Source: Bradyrhizobium algeriense (lineage in GTDB: Bacteria > Pseudomonadota > Alphaproteobacteria > Rhizobiales > Xanthobacteraceae). Taken from it: 64,000 nucleotides of DNA. A program made the translations under genes and the position numbers. How positions within the stretch are numbered: position 1 is the first letter of the stretch; each line of letters starts with the position of its first letter. The stretch is from positions 5,208,001-5,272,000 of the forward strand of contig NZ_JAZHRV010000001.1 in assembly GCF_036924595.1 (NCBI RefSeq), read 5' to 3'. This document shows positions 24,722-34,362 of the stretch, piece by piece. The notes under the pieces are model-generated. The model made no database searches. It saw only the letters and a list, made by a program, of their open reading frames with translations, and had not been told where the DNA came from.

Positions 24722-26668
24722 ATGCAAAATTGGAATATCGCTGTGACCACATTTAGTAAAACGCCGCTTCTTGATACCATCCGCACGCCCGACGATCTTC
24801 GCAAGCTCAAGATCGAGCAGGTGCGTCAGGTCGCGGACGAACTCCGCCAGGAAACCATCGACGCCGTTTCGGTGACCGGTGGCCACTTCGGCGCCGGCCT
24901 CGGCGTCGTGGAACTCACCACCGCGATCCATTACATTTTCGACACGCCGCGCGACCGCCTGATCTGGGACGTCGGCCACCAGGCCTACCCGCACAAGATC
25001 CTGACCGGCCGCCGCGACCGCATCCGCACGCTGCGCACCGGCGGCGGCCTGTCCGGCTTCACCAAGCGCACCGAGAGCGATTACGATCCGTTCGGCGCCG
25101 CGCATTCCTCGACCTCGATCTCCGCCGGCCTCGGCATGGCGGTCGCCCGCGACCTATCCGGCGGCAAGAACAACGTTATCGCCGTGATTGGCGACGGCTC
25201 GATGTCGGCGGGCATGGCCTATGAAGCCATGAACAATGCGGGCGCGATGAACTCGCGCCTGATCGTCATCCTCAACGACAACGACATGTCGATTGCGCCT
25301 CCGGTCGGCGCGATGAGCGCCTATCTGTCCCGCCTCTACTCCGGCAAGACCTATCGCTCGCTGCGCGAGGCGGCCAAACAGATCAACAAGCGTCTGCCCA
25401 AGATCCTCGCCAACCGCGCCAACCGCGTCGAGGAATATTCCCGCGGCTTCATGATGGACGGCGGCACGCTATTCGAGGAACTCGGCTTCTATTACGTCGG
25501 CCCGATCGACGGCCACAATCTCGACCATCTGCTGCCCGTTCTGAAGAACGTCCGCGACATGGAAACCGGCCCGATCCTGGTTCATGTCGTCACGCAAAAG
25601 GGCAAGGGCTATGGTCCGGCGGAAGCTTCCGCCGACAAGTATCACGCCGTGGTCAAGTTCGACGTCGCCACCGGCGCCCAGGCCAAAGCAAAACCGAATG
25701 CGCCGGCCTACCAGAACGTGTTCGGCCAGAGCCTCGTCAAGGAAGCCGAGAAGGACGACAAGATCGTCGCCATCACCGCTGCGATGCCGTCCGGCACCGG
25801 CGTCGACATCTTCAACAAGGCCTTCCCCGACCGGACCTTCGACGTCGGCATTGCCGAGCAGCATGCGGTGACGTTTGCCGCCGGCCTCGCCACCGAAGGC
25901 TACAAGCCATTCTGCGCGATCTACTCGACCTTCCTGCAGCGCGGCTACGATCAGGTGGTCCACGACGTCGCGATCCAGAGCCTGCCGGTTCGTTTTGCGA
26001 TCGACCGCGCCGGTCTCGTCGGCGCCGACGGCGCGACGCATGCAGGCTCCTTCGACTGCGCCTATCTCGGCTGCCTGCCGAATTTCGTCATCATGGCCGC
26101 ATCCGATGAGGCGGAACTGGTGCACATGGTCGCGACGCAGGTTGCGATCAACGACCGCCCGAGCGCGGTGCGCTATCCGCGCGGCGAAGGCCGCGGCGTC
26201 GAAATGCCCGAGGTCGGCATCCCCCTCGAAATCGGCAAGGGCCGCATCGTCCGCCAGGGTAACAAGATCGCCCTGCTCTCGTTCGGCACCCGCATGGCCG
26301 AATGCGAAAAGGCCGCCGACGAACTCGCCGCCCACGGCCTCTCCACCACCATCGCCGACGCGCGCTTCATGAAGCCGCTCGACGTCGATCTGGTGCTGAA
26401 GCTGGCGCGCGACCACGAGGTGCTGCTCACCATCGAGGAAGGCTCGATCGGCGGCTTCGGTTCGCACGTGATGCAGACGCTGTCCGACAACGGCATGCTC
26501 GATGGGGGTTTGCGGATGCGCGCGATGATCCTGCCCGACGAATTCATCGACCACGACTCGCCGAACGCGATGTATGCCCATGCCGGACTCGACGCCAAGG
26601 GCATCGTCGCCAAGGTGTTCGATGCGCTCGGCAAGGACTACAAGACCGAGACGGTCAAGCTCGCCTGA
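24722..26668 (+). CDS. dxs: 1-deoxy-D-xylulose-5-phosphate synthase
   Basis: A 648-aa thiamine-diphosphate enzyme that joins pyruvate and glyceraldehyde 3-phosphate to make DXP, the first step of the MEP isoprenoid pathway. It also feeds thiamine and pyridoxal synthesis. DXS motifs are present: [16 protein letters not shown] at about 77 (DXS His), the ThDP/Mg motif [16 protein letters not shown] at about 159-174 and the transketolase-like Glu region [16 protein letters not shown] at about 375. Length is normal. The start is uncertain: ATG 24722 or GTG 24743 ([10 protein letters not shown], the form usual in relatives). It lies at the head of a run with the nucleoside transferase and two methyltransferases. 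Confidence 0.97.
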   Translation: MQNWNIAVTTFSKTPLLDTIRTPDDLRKLKIEQVRQVADELRQETIDAVSVTGGHFGAGLGVVELTTAIHYIFDTPRDRLIWDVGHQAYPHKILTGRRDRIRTLRTGGGLSGFTKRTESDYDPFGAAHSSTSISAGLGMAVARDLSGGKNNVIAVIGDGSMSAGMAYEAMNNAGAMNSRLIVILNDNDMSIAPPVGAMSAYLSRLYSGKTYRSLREAAKQINKRLPKILANRANRVEEYSRGFMMDGGTLFEELGFYYVGPIDGHNLDHLLPVLKNVRDMETGPILVHVVTQKGKGYGPAEASADKYHAVVKFDVATGAQAKAKPNAPAYQNVFGQSLVKEAEKDDKIVAITAAMPSGTGVDIFNKAFPDRTFDVGIAEQHAVTFAAGLATEGYKPFCAIYSTFLQRGYDQVVHDVAIQSLPVRFAIDRAGLVGADGATHAGSFDCAYLGCLPNFVIMAASDEAELVHMVATQVAINDRPSAVRYPRGEGRGVEMPEVGIPLEIGKGRIVRQGNKIALLSFGTRMAECEKAADELAAHGLSTTIADARFMKPLDVDLVLKLARDHEVLLTIEEGSIGGFGSHVMQTLSDNGMLDGGLRMRAMILPDEFIDHDSPNAMYAHAGLDAKGIVAKVFDALGKDYKTETVKLA

Positions 26669-26678
26669 GGCGGTAGCC

Positions 26679-26709
26679 CCTTCGGTTCTGACCTGGTCAG
26701 AACCGAAGG
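26679..26709 (+). terminator. Hairpin after dxs
   Basis: A perfect 13-bp stem (26679-26691 with 26697-26709) and 5-nt loop lie 11 bp past the dxs stop. It is not followed by a T run. A short direct repeat (AAGGCC...GAAGGCC) comes after. It may end or attenuate transcription into the deoxyribosyltransferase gene. Confidence 0.5.
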
Positions 26710-26767
26710 CCTTGCAGTATCGAAGGCCTCGCAGAACCGAATATCTGGCTCTTTCGCCGGTAATCCC

Positions 26768-27331
26768 ATGAAGATCTATCTGGCAGGCCCCGATGTGTTC
26801 CTGCCGGACGCGATCGAGATCGGGCGCCGCAAGGCCGCGATCTGCGCCCGCCATGGCGTGCGCGGGCTCTATCCGCTCGACAATGCGGTCGATCTTTCGG
26901 CCGCTGATGCTTCGCTGGCGATATTTGAGGGTAACGAGGCCATGATGGACGCGGCGGACGCGATCATTGCCAACCTTACGCCGTTTCGCGGCCCCAGTGC
27001 CGACGCCGGCACCGTCTATGAACTCGGCTACATGGCCGGGCGCGGCAAGCTCTGTTTCGCCTACAGCAACGATCCCGCTGACTATGCCGAGCGGGTCGCG
27101 CGATCCTTTGCGGTCACGAAAGCCAGTGGCGGCCATCTGATCGACGATGACGGACTGACGGTGGAAGATTTTGGGCTGCCCGACAATCTCATGATGATCC
27201 ACACGCTCGATCTGCATGGTGCTAGACTGGTGACACCGCGGCAGCGGCCTCTGGATATCTGGCACGATCTCACCTCGTTCGAGGCCTGCGTCGCACTCGC
27301 GGCGGATCGCGCCACCCGCAAATCGGACTGA
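26768..27331 (+). CDS. Nucleoside 2-deoxyribosyltransferase
   Basis: A 187-aa protein of the NDT superfamily. MKIYLAGPDVFLPDAIEIGR at the N-terminus includes the GPDVF loop, and DAADAIIANLTPFRGPSADAGTVYELGYM at about 58-86 carries the catalytic Glu (in VYELGY) and the sugar-binding Asp/Asn. The enzyme cleaves N-glycosidic bonds of deoxynucleosides or moves the sugar between bases, or acts as a nucleotide-pool cleaner. ATG 26768 is the natural start. It is 17 bp upstream of tlyA. The link with DXS and RNA methylation is only positional. Confidence 0.9.
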   Translation: MKIYLAGPDVFLPDAIEIGRRKAAICARHGVRGLYPLDNAVDLSAADASLAIFEGNEAMMDAADAIIANLTPFRGPSADAGTVYELGYMAGRGKLCFAYSNDPADYAERVARSFAVTKASGGHLIDDDGLTVEDFGLPDNLMMIHTLDLHGARLVTPRQRPLDIWHDLTSFEACVALAADRATRKSD

Positions 27332-27348
27332 GGCAAATCGGACTGACC

Positions 27349-28104
27349 TTGGCGAAGACGAGCAATAGTGAAACCTCCCCCCGCAAGCGCGTGGACGTGC
27401 TCCTGGTCGAGCGCGGCCTGTTCGAAAGCCGCGCGCGCGCCCGCGCCGCGATCGACGCCGGCGGCGTGACGGCCGACGGGCGGCCGGTGCTGAAAGCGTC
27501 GGAGATGATCGCCGCCAATGCCGAATTGTCCGCGCAGCCCGCGCACCCCTGGGTCTCGCGCGGCGGCGTCAAGCTCGCAGGCGCCCTGGAGCTGTATCCG
27601 ATCGAGATCGAGGGCCATGTCTGCCTCGACGTCGGCGCCTCCACCGGCGGCTTCACCGAGGTGCTGCTGGCGAACGGCGCGAGCCTCGTCTTCGCCATCG
27701 ATGTCGGGCGCGGCCAGTTGCATCCCTCGCTGCGCGATCACTCCAGGATCGTATCGATGGAAGAAACCGATATCCGCCAATTCGAGGGCAAGCGGCTGCC
27801 CGCGCGGCCCGATGTCGTCGTCATCGACGTCAGCTTCATTTCCCTGAAGGCGGTGCTGCCGGTGGCGCTGTCGCTCGCCGCCGCGCCGATGCATCTCCTG
27901 GCGCTGATCAAGCCGCAATTCGAGGCGGAGCGGAAACACTCCAAGCACGGCATCATCCGCAACGCGATGGTGCATCAGGAAATCTGCGACGACATCACGG
28001 AATTTGCCACTTTGCTCGGCTGCACCGATATCCAGGTGTTTCCGTCGCCGATCACCGGCGGCGACGGCAATATCGAATTCTTCATGGGCGCGCGCCGTGG
28101 CTGA
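27349..28104 (+). CDS. tlyA: TlyA-family rRNA 2'-O-methyltransferase/hemolysin-like protein
   Basis: A 251-aa protein. An N-terminal S4 RNA-binding domain ([20 protein letters not shown] at about 14-33) is followed by an FtsJ-like methyltransferase. [17 protein letters not shown] at about 91 is the S-adenosylmethionine loop, and [15 protein letters not shown] at about 160 the catalytic K-D-K-E region. TlyA methylates 16S C1409 and 23S C1920 ribose in mycobacteria; the shorter type methylates only 23S. The visible start is TTG 27349, which is rare and should be checked; no upstream ATG is in frame. Its 3' end overlaps the next methyltransferase gene by 8 bp. Confidence 0.88.
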   Translation: MAKTSNSETSPRKRVDVLLVERGLFESRARARAAIDAGGVTADGRPVLKASEMIAANAELSAQPAHPWVSRGGVKLAGALELYPIEIEGHVCLDVGASTGGFTEVLLANGASLVFAIDVGRGQLHPSLRDHSRIVSMEETDIRQFEGKRLPARPDVVVIDVSFISLKAVLPVALSLAAAPMHLLALIKPQFEAERKHSKHGIIRNAMVHQEICDDITEFATLLGCTDIQVFPSPITGGDGNIEFFMGARRG

Positions 28105-29344
28105 CAGCGAGCGCCTCGTGATCGACCATGTCGGCCATCACGGCGACGGCGTCGCGATCGCGGGCGGCGGCAACATCTATGTGCCGTACACGCTGGGCGG
28201 CGAAACGATCGAGGTCGGTGCGGTTCCCGGCCACCATCCCGACCGCCGGCGATTGCTCAATGTCGAGGCCGCAAGCGTGGAGCGGATCGCGCCGTTCTGT
28301 CCGCATTTCGGCGTCTGCGGCGGCTGCGCGATCCAGCATTGGGACGCCGAGCCCTATCGCGCCTGGAAGCGCGAACTCGTGGTGACGACGCTGGCGCAGG
28401 CGGGAATCGATTGCGACGTGGCACCTTTGGTCGATGCCCATGGCGCGGGCCGCCGGCGCATCACTTTGCACGGGCGGATGGGAACCCACGACGTGCTCAA
28501 GGTCGGCTATGCGGCGGCGGGTTCGCACGACATCATCCCGATCGACCGCTGCCCGATCCTCGACCCGCATCTGAACGGCGCGATCGAGGCGGCCTGGGCC
28601 ATCGCCGAGCCGCTGATCTCGATGGGCAAGCCGCTCGACATCCAGATCACCGCGACCAATAGCGGGTTGGATGTCGATGTGCGCGGCTCCGGCCCGGTAT
28701 CGTCAGCCATGATCGCGCGGCTGTCGCGCATCGCGGAACAGCATCGGCTGGCGCGGCTGACGCGCCACGGCGAACTGGTGCTGATGCGAACGCCGCCCGT
28801 GATGTCGATCGGCGCCGCGCAGGTGGCGCTGCCGCCCGGTTCGTTCCTGCAGGCTACGGTGGCGGGCGAGGAAACGCTGGCGGCGCTCGCCTCCGAGCAT
28901 TGCAAGCGCGCCAAACATGTTGCCGACCTGTTCTGCGGCGTCGGCCCCTTCGCGCTGCGGCTCGCGGCGAAGTCGCGCATCGCCGCCTTCGACAGCGACG
29001 CCGGCGCGGTCGCGGCCTTGCAGAAGGCCGCGACGTCCACCTCGGGGCTGAAGCCGGTCAAGGCCGAGGCGCGTGATCTATTCCGCCGCCCGCTGATGCC
29101 GCAGGAATTGCGCGACTATGATGCGGTCGTGTTCGACCCGCCGCGGCAGGGCGCGCAGGCGCAGGCGACACAGCTCGCGGCCAGCAAGATTCCGACGGTG
29201 GTCGCGGTGTCCTGCAACGCAACGACGTTCGCACGCGACGCGAAGATTTTGATCGACGGCGGCTACAAGATCGACGGCGTCACCCCGGTCGACCAGTTCC
29301 GCCATACGCCGCATGTGGAATTGGTGGCAAGGTTCAGCAGATAA
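28097..29344 (+). CDS. TrmA/RlmD-family RNA m5U methyltransferase
   Basis: A 415-aa protein starting at GTG 28097, inside the end of tlyA. It has the RumA-type Fe-S cysteines, [15 protein letters not shown] (C-x5-C-x2-C near residue 61), the AdoMet loop [16 protein letters not shown] at about 277, [10 protein letters not shown] at about 343, and the catalytic Cys in [12 protein letters not shown] at about 368, which attacks uracil C6. The general base Glu lies at the C-terminus ([10 protein letters not shown]). It methylates a uridine in 23S rRNA or tRNA; which one cannot be told. The N-terminal TRAM domain is present but short. It forms an operon with tlyA. Confidence 0.9.
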   Translation: MADSERLVIDHVGHHGDGVAIAGGGNIYVPYTLGGETIEVGAVPGHHPDRRRLLNVEAASVERIAPFCPHFGVCGGCAIQHWDAEPYRAWKRELVVTTLAQAGIDCDVAPLVDAHGAGRRRITLHGRMGTHDVLKVGYAAAGSHDIIPIDRCPILDPHLNGAIEAAWAIAEPLISMGKPLDIQITATNSGLDVDVRGSGPVSSAMIARLSRIAEQHRLARLTRHGELVLMRTPPVMSIGAAQVALPPGSFLQATVAGEETLAALASEHCKRAKHVADLFCGVGPFALRLAAKSRIAAFDSDAGAVAALQKAATSTSGLKPVKAEARDLFRRPLMPQELRDYDAVVFDPPRQGAQAQATQLAASKIPTVVAVSCNATTFARDAKILIDGGYKIDGVTPVDQFRHTPHVELVARFSR

Positions 29345-29356
29345 GCCCATGTCTTC

Positions 29357-29511
29357 ACCCTCCCCTGGAGGGGGAGGGTCGGCTCGCATGGAGCGTAGCG
29401 AAATGCGGGGCGGGGTGGGGTGACAGTCCCTCCACGCGGCACTGTTGGATGTGGAGAGACCGTCACCCCGCCCCGCCGCTACGCGGCGACCCTCCCCCTC
29501 CAGGGGAGGGT
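29357..29511. repeat. Large inverted repeat between convergent genes
   Basis: The outer arms ACCCTCCCCTGGAGGGGGAG-GGT (29357-29379) and the inverse at 29489-29511 pair almost fully. Each arm is itself a small palindrome, and a second internal pair carries CACCCCGCCCCGC. It sits exactly between the m5U methyltransferase and DUF1194 genes, which end toward each other, so it may serve as a two-way terminator. Confidence 0.8.
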
Positions 29512-29519
29512 AAGAACGA

Positions 29520-30392
29520 TTACCTTCCCCACCTGTCCTGCCAGATCTTCTCGCCGATCATGCAGTTGACGCGCGGCTCCTTGCCGGCGGCCGGCACGAC
29601 CGGGTGTTCAGGGGTGCGGCCCGCGATCTCGAGCAGCAGCTTGGTGCGGATCGCTTCCTTGAACTTGTCGCGGTCCTTGATCGTGACCACGAACGCGCCG
29701 GGGCCGCCGATGACGCAGTCCTCATAATAGAGATCGAGATTGTCGATATCCATCGTGGAATAAGACGGCTCCTTCACCATGATCGGCAGGCCGTTGATGA
29801 CGATGCCCTTTTCCAACGCGGCATCGCGGGCGATGGTGACGGGCGCGCCGTTGTTGTTCGGGCCGTCGCCGGAAATATCGATCACCCGCCGCAGGCCCCG
29901 GTGCGGATTTTCGTCGAACAGCGGCATGGCGAAGTGGATCGCACCCGAGATCGAGGTACGCGACGCCCGGCGGATCGGGGTCTTGATGATTTCATTGGCG
30001 ACGGCGTCCGCCGTCTCGGGCCCGTCGATCAGGCGCCACGGGATGATGATCTTCTGGTCGGTGGATGCCGCCCATTCGAAATAGGTGACCGAGATCCTGC
30101 CGTTCGGGCCGCTCTTCAGCGCCTGCAGGAACTCCTTGGAGACGATCGCCTGCGCGTAGCCCTCCCGCTGCAGCGCCAGTTCGTCCATGTCCATCGAATA
30201 GGAGACGTCGACGGCAAGCACGAGTTCGACGTCGACGGTCGGATTGGCTTCCTTGTCGGCCAGTTGACGGCTGGCGGCGTTCGGCTGCTGGCCCGGCCGG
30301 TTCGTCTGATACGGCGCGGCAAAACCAGCCACATCGCCGCCGGCGAGCACGCCCGCGACAAGCACGACCCCGATCGAGACATACCAGCGCAT
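29520..30392 (-). CDS. DUF1194 protein with von Willebrand factor A-type domain, exported
   Basis: A 290-aa protein. The start MRWYVSIGVVLVAGVLAGGD gives a good signal peptide (cleavage near VAGFAA, about 26). The mature part is a VWA-like domain: VLAVDVSYSMDMDEL at about 59 is the MIDAS D-x-S-x-S metal site and the conserved INGLPI and DISGDGPNNNG segments follow at about 173. It is exported to the periplasm or membrane. The family function is unknown. The longer frame from 30461 lacks a suitable start. It converges on the m5U methyltransferase gene. Confidence 0.88.
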   Translation of the reverse strand: MRWYVSIGVVLVAGVLAGGDVAGFAAPYQTNRPGQQPNAASRQLADKEANPTVDVELVLAVDVSYSMDMDELALQREGYAQAIVSKEFLQALKSGPNGRISVTYFEWAASTDQKIIIPWRLIDGPETADAVANEIIKTPIRRASRTSISGAIHFAMPLFDENPHRGLRRVIDISGDGPNNNGAPVTIARDAALEKGIVINGLPIMVKEPSYSTMDIDNLDLYYEDCVIGGPGAFVVTIKDRDKFKEAIRTKLLLEIAGRTPEHPVVPAAGKEPRVNCMIGEKIWQDRWGR

Positions 30393-30946
30393 TTGCGGCC
30401 CTCCCGTCGAACGACAGTGATGGTGACATGCAAAACGGCCGACGCAAAGCGCTGAAATCATTTGTCCTTCACATTCGCTTTAGGAGCAGGCTTCGTGCAA
30501 GCCCGCTTGCTCGGCTGGTTCCGCGCAGCGATGCGCCTGTCCGGTATCCGGCTCCGAATGAACGATTAGCGCGCCCGGCGCGATGCGGCCGGCCAAGAAG
30601 GGCCGCATTGGCACGATCATGGTTACGCCCGCAAAACATCCTGCAAATGACAGCCCGTCGCCGTTGATGCGCACAGCCATTGTGTCGACCGGCCTGCTCG
30701 CCTTCGGCATGGTGATTGCGTTGTCGCTTCCAGCGCCTCGGTCCGGCACCACGCAGCCTAAAGCGGCCAGCCCTGATCGAGCTGAAACTCTCGGCCCCGT
30801 TTCAGGATCGGCCCGGAGCCTGTAAACTAATCGAGACGGCCGTCAGCCGCGGCGATCCGACCATGGCGCAGCGCCTGGCGAACTGCCGCGCCAACTGAGC
30901 GCGGCGGCCCGTTGGAATTTCGCTCGCTTGCCGGACTTGACTGGAA
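30393..30946. other. Intergenic region between DUF1194 and clpS
   Basis: About 550 bp. Apart from the possible 52-aa exported ORF at 30667-30825, I see no gene. Two overlapping frames at 30667-30898 encode fragments that could be remnants of one small secreted protein broken by a shift. No repeats of the dispersed families are visible here. Confidence 0.4.
30667..30825 (+). CDS. Possible small exported protein (52 aa)
   Basis: The frame begins MRTAIVSTGLLAFGMVIALS, a plausible signal peptide, followed by about 25 hydrophilic residues. There is no clear ribosome binding site and no recognised family. An overlapping frame ends with LIETAVSRGDPTMAQRLANC, which looks more protein-like, so a frameshift may have separated a signal peptide from its mature part. 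Weakly supported. Confidence 0.25.
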   Translation: MRTAIVSTGLLAFGMVIALSLPAPRSGTTQPKAASPDRAETLGPVSGSARSL

Positions 30947-31252
30947 ATGCCCGATACCACCGCCACGCCAAAAACCAAGGTCAAAACCAAGACCGAGCGG
31001 CCGCGCCTGCACAAGGTCATCCTTGTCAATGACGATTACACGCCGCGCGAATTCGTCGTCACGGTGCTGAAGGCCGAATTCCGCATGACCGAGGACCAGG
31101 CCCACAAGGTGATGATCACCGCGCACCGCCGCGGCGTCTGCGTGGTAGCCGTGTTCACCAAGGACGTCGCCGAAACCAAGGCGACCCGCGCCACCGATGC
31201 CGGCCGCGCCAAAGGCTACCCGCTGCTGTTCACGACCGAGCCGGAGGAATGA
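30947..31252 (+). CDS. clpS: ATP-dependent Clp protease adaptor ClpS
   Basis: A 101-aa protein with the ClpS core: LHKVILVNDDYTPREFVVTV at about 23-42 (the NDDYTP loop that sits against ClpA), AHKVMITAHRRGVCVVAVFT at about 57, and the hydrophobic pocket for N-end-rule residues. ClpS delivers substrates with destabilising N-termini to ClpAP and blocks SsrA substrates. A flexible Lys/Thr-rich N-tail is as usual. clpA is not beside it in the window. Rhizobiales often have two ClpS proteins; the Val-rich VVAVFTKD form here suggests the second type, an inference. Confidence 0.93.
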   Translation: MPDTTATPKTKVKTKTERPRLHKVILVNDDYTPREFVVTVLKAEFRMTEDQAHKVMITAHRRGVCVVAVFTKDVAETKATRATDAGRAKGYPLLFTTEPEE

Positions 31253-31257
31253 TTCTT

Positions 31258-31347
31258 CCGTAACCCGGATGGAGCGCAGCGCAATCCGGGACACCTCAGG
31301 CCGCGGCGCGAATCCCGGATTGTGCTGCGCTCCATCCGGGCTACGGG
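31258..31347. repeat. Palindromic intergenic repeat, family C
   Basis: The left part CCCGGATGGAGCGCAGCGCA is the inverse complement, with two mismatches, of TGTGCTGCGCTCCATCCGGG on the right. It lies between the convergent clpS and cyclase genes. Split, nested or related copies occur at the group II intron site and at 55935-56000. Confidence 0.8.
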
Positions 31348-31352
31348 ATTCC

Positions 31353-32537
31353 TCAGGCCGCTGACGTCTCGTCGGCCAATCCGTAAACCCGCGCGGCCTT
31401 GGCGAAGCCGGCGACCGGAAACTCGCCGAGATCGCTCCAGCCTCCCCGGCAGATGCCGGCAAACCCTTCCGACGCCACGATGGTGCGCCTGGTCTGGCTC
31501 GCGATCTTTTCCAGCCGCGCCGCCAGATTCACCGCAGGTCCGATGCAGGTGAAGTCGAGCCGGTTGCCGCCGCCGATATTGCCGTAGAGAATCCGCCCGA
31601 CATGCAGGGCGACGCCGAAGCGAAACCGTTCAACGGCGTCGCCGATCGGATACTGCATGTCAGCGACGCTGGTGCGCGACTCATGGGCGGCTTCCAGCAC
31701 ATTCGAGCAAACCTGCTTTTCGTCGCCGACATATTCGTCGATCGGAAACACCGCGAGCAGCCCGTCGCCCATATATTTCAGCACGTCGCCGCCATGCTTC
31801 TTGATCGCGGCGACCTGGCAATCGAAATACTGGTTCAGAATGTCGACGACGGTCTCGGCCGGCAGCCGGTCCGACAGCGCCGTGAATCCGCGCAGATCCG
31901 AGAGCCAGATCGCGGCATTCATCGTCTCGGTGTGGCCGCGCCTGATCTGTCCTCCCATGATCCGCTCGCCGGCGCCGTTGCCGACATAGGTGTCGAGCAG
32001 GCTCGCCGCCATGCGGTTCAAACTGAGGATCTCGACCACCCGTGCCAGCGGTTTCGCGAGGCTCCGCAGCGCCGCCAACTGTTCCTCAGTGAAACCGCCC
32101 GGCTGTTTGGTGGTCCAGCTCGACGCGTTCACCGTGCCGCCAATGAAGGGCAGCGGCAGCGCGACATAATCGGTGACGCCTTCGGCGCGCAGGTCCTCGA
32201 TGATCGGAAAGCGCTTGCTGGCGGGATCGTCGACCCGGGCGCGAACCTCAAGCCCCTGCCGGAACACGATGATCAGCGGGCTGTTGTGAAAAACCGGAGA
32301 CTCCAGGATGTTGTAGTCAACCGTGCCGATCTCGACCTCGGCACCCGGCTTCCAGATGAAATTTCGTCCATAGATTTCGGGATGCAGCGTTCGAACGAAG
32401 ACGCCGACACGCCACAATGGCAGCCCCGCCGCGACCATCCGCTCGCAGCACTCGGCCATAAACCGGGTCGGGCTGGTCGCCGACCTTCCGCCGTCGATCA
32501 GCCAGTCGGTCAGTTCTCGCAGTCGTGATGCGTCCAT
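31353..32537 (-). CDS. Adenylate/guanylate cyclase, class III, GAF-like N-terminus
   Basis: A 394-aa protein from MDASRLRELTDWLIDGG. The N-terminal part, to about residue 200, is GAF-like, and includes WRVGVFVRTLHPEIYGRNF. The class III cyclase catalytic domain (about 210-370) shows IWLSDLRGFTALSDRL with the first metal Asp, HGGDVLKYMGDGLLAVFP with the second, and CIGPAVNLAARLEKIA with the transition-state Asn/Arg. All three are present, so activity as an adenylate cyclase making cAMP from ATP is likely. It is soluble. Upstream residues to 32645 were rejected as a start because they lack coding character. Confidence 0.9.
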   Translation of the reverse strand: MDASRLRELTDWLIDGGRSATSPTRFMAECCERMVAAGLPLWRVGVFVRTLHPEIYGRNFIWKPGAEVEIGTVDYNILESPVFHNSPLIIVFRQGLEVRARVDDPASKRFPIIEDLRAEGVTDYVALPLPFIGGTVNASSWTTKQPGGFTEEQLAALRSLAKPLARVVEILSLNRMAASLLDTYVGNGAGERIMGGQIRRGHTETMNAAIWLSDLRGFTALSDRLPAETVVDILNQYFDCQVAAIKKHGGDVLKYMGDGLLAVFPIDEYVGDEKQVCSNVLEAAHESRTSVADMQYPIGDAVERFRFGVALHVGRILYGNIGGGNRLDFTCIGPAVNLAARLEKIASQTRRTIVASEGFAGICRGGWSDLGEFPVAGFAKAARVYGLADETSAA

Positions 32538-32659
32538 GACGCCGGTATTTGCCGCGCAACTGCAGCGCGCGTCAAGCGCGCTCGCAACGACAGCCGGCGT
32601 GACCCGACGACGGAGCTGCGCTAGCTTTACGGTGCAAAAAAACAAGAGGAAACGTCAAA

Positions 32660-34346
32660 GTGTACGACATCATCATCGTCGGCGGCGGATCGGCGGGCTC
32701 GGTCATGGCCCACCGCCTCTCCGCAAGAAGCGCCAACAAGGTTCTGCTCTGCGAAGCAGGCCACGACACGCCGCCCGGCAACGAGCCGCCCGAGATCCGC
32801 GACAGCTATTCGGGGCTGGCGTATTTCGATCCGCGCTTCCACTGGACTGAACTGAAGGTCACGACCCAAATCGTCAGCCACAACAATCCCGATGAGAGCC
32901 GCCCGCCATTGCGCAAGTATGAGCAGGCGCGCGTGCTGGGTGGCGGATCCTCCATCAACGGCCAGATGGCCAACCGCGGCGCGCCGACCGATTACGCGGA
33001 ATGGGAGGCCCGCGGCGCCACGGGCTGGAACTGGAACGACGTGCTGCCCTATTTCAAAAAGGTCGAGCGCGACCTCGATTTCGACGGGCGGCAAGGACGG
33101 CCGCATCCCCGTCCGCCGCATTCCGCAGCAGCATTGGACAGGGCATTCGCAGGCGATGGGCGAAGCCTGCAAGCTCGCCGGCTATGCGTTCCTGCCCGAC
33201 CAGAACGGCGAGTTCACAGACGGTTATTTCCCGGTGACACACTCCAACCAGGACGAGCAACGCGTCTCGGCCGCGATGGGCTATCTCGATCGCGAGACAC
33301 GCAAGCGCGCCAACCTGACGATCTCGACCAACACAGAGGTCAAGGAGCTGCTGTTCGAGGGCACGCAATGCGTCGGCGTGAAGGCGCTGGTCGATGGCCG
33401 CCAGCAGGAGTTCCGCGGCCGCGAGGTCATCCTCTCCTGCGGTGCGATCCATTCGCCGGCGCATCTGTTACGCGCCGGCATCGGGCCGGTCGGGCACCTG
33501 AAGGAGATGGGCATTCCGGTCGTGATGGGCCTCGCGGGCGTCGGCCAGGGCCTGATGGATCATCCCTCGATCGCGTTGTCATCCTTTGTCCGTCGTGGCG
33601 CGCGCATGAACGAGCACACCAGACGCCACATCCAGATGGGGCTGCGCTATTCCTCGGGACTTCCCGGCGTACCTGCCGGCGACATGTTCGTCGCCGTCCT
33701 CACGAAGTCGGCCTGGCATTCGGTCGGCGAGCAGATCGCCTCGCTGCTCACCTTCGTCAACAAGACCTATTCCGAGACTGGACAGGTGAAACTCGCCTCG
33801 CGCAACCCGCAGGCCGAGCCGATTGTCGAGTTCAACCTGCTGTCCGACAGGCGCGACCTCGACCGCCTGATGAGCGGCTTTCGCAAGATGGCGGCGCTGC
33901 AGATGAGCGCGCCGCTCAAGGCTGTCACCGACAAGCCATTCCCGGCCTCGTATTCCGACCGCGTGCGCAAGATTGGCGTGGTCAACACGAAGAACAAGAT
34001 CCTCACCGCCATTGCCGCAACGCTGATGGACGGGCCGGCGGCGCTGCGCCACTACATGATCGACAATTTCATCGTCGAAGGTTTTACGTTCGAGCAGGTC
34101 ATGCGCGACGACGAGGCGCTCGAAGCCTTCGTGCGCAAGGCGGCGATCGGCGTGTGGCACGCCTCCTGCTCATGCCGGATGGGTCGGGCGGACGATCCGA
34201 TGGCGGTCGTCGATACGCAAGGCCGGGTCAAGGGCGTGCAGGGATTGCGCGTGGTCGACGCTTCGATCTTCCCGGTGGTGCCGTGCGCCAACACCAATTT
34301 CCCGGTCCTGATGGCGGCAGAAAAGATCGCAGACGCCATGCAGTGA
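32660..34346 (+). pseudogene. GMC-family oxidoreductase with one frameshift
   Basis: Read from GTG 32660 (ribosome site AAGAGGA at 32644-32650) the frame encodes YDIIIVGGGSAGSVMAHRLS, the FAD-binding start of glucose-methanol-choline oxidoreductases, and VLGGGSSINGQ at about 92. It then breaks in the GACGGGCGG stretch at 33085-33090, where removing one G restores frame. The second frame continues without interruption to 34346 with SCGAIHSPAHLLRAGIGPVG and the C-terminal HASCSCRMG and GLRVVDASIFPVVPCANTNF, the flavin and active-site His region. A repaired product would be 561 aa, the normal length. It is either a recent pseudogene or an error in a G run. Substrate would be an alcohol. Confidence 0.85.
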
Positions 34347-34362
34347 GAGAGGCCGGCGCGGC

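Noticed and set aside
25469..27265. A 598-codon minus-strand frame opposite dxs and the deoxyribosyltransferase gene
   Set aside because: Shadow of two well-supported plus-strand genes, with no recognisable domain and no ribosome site.
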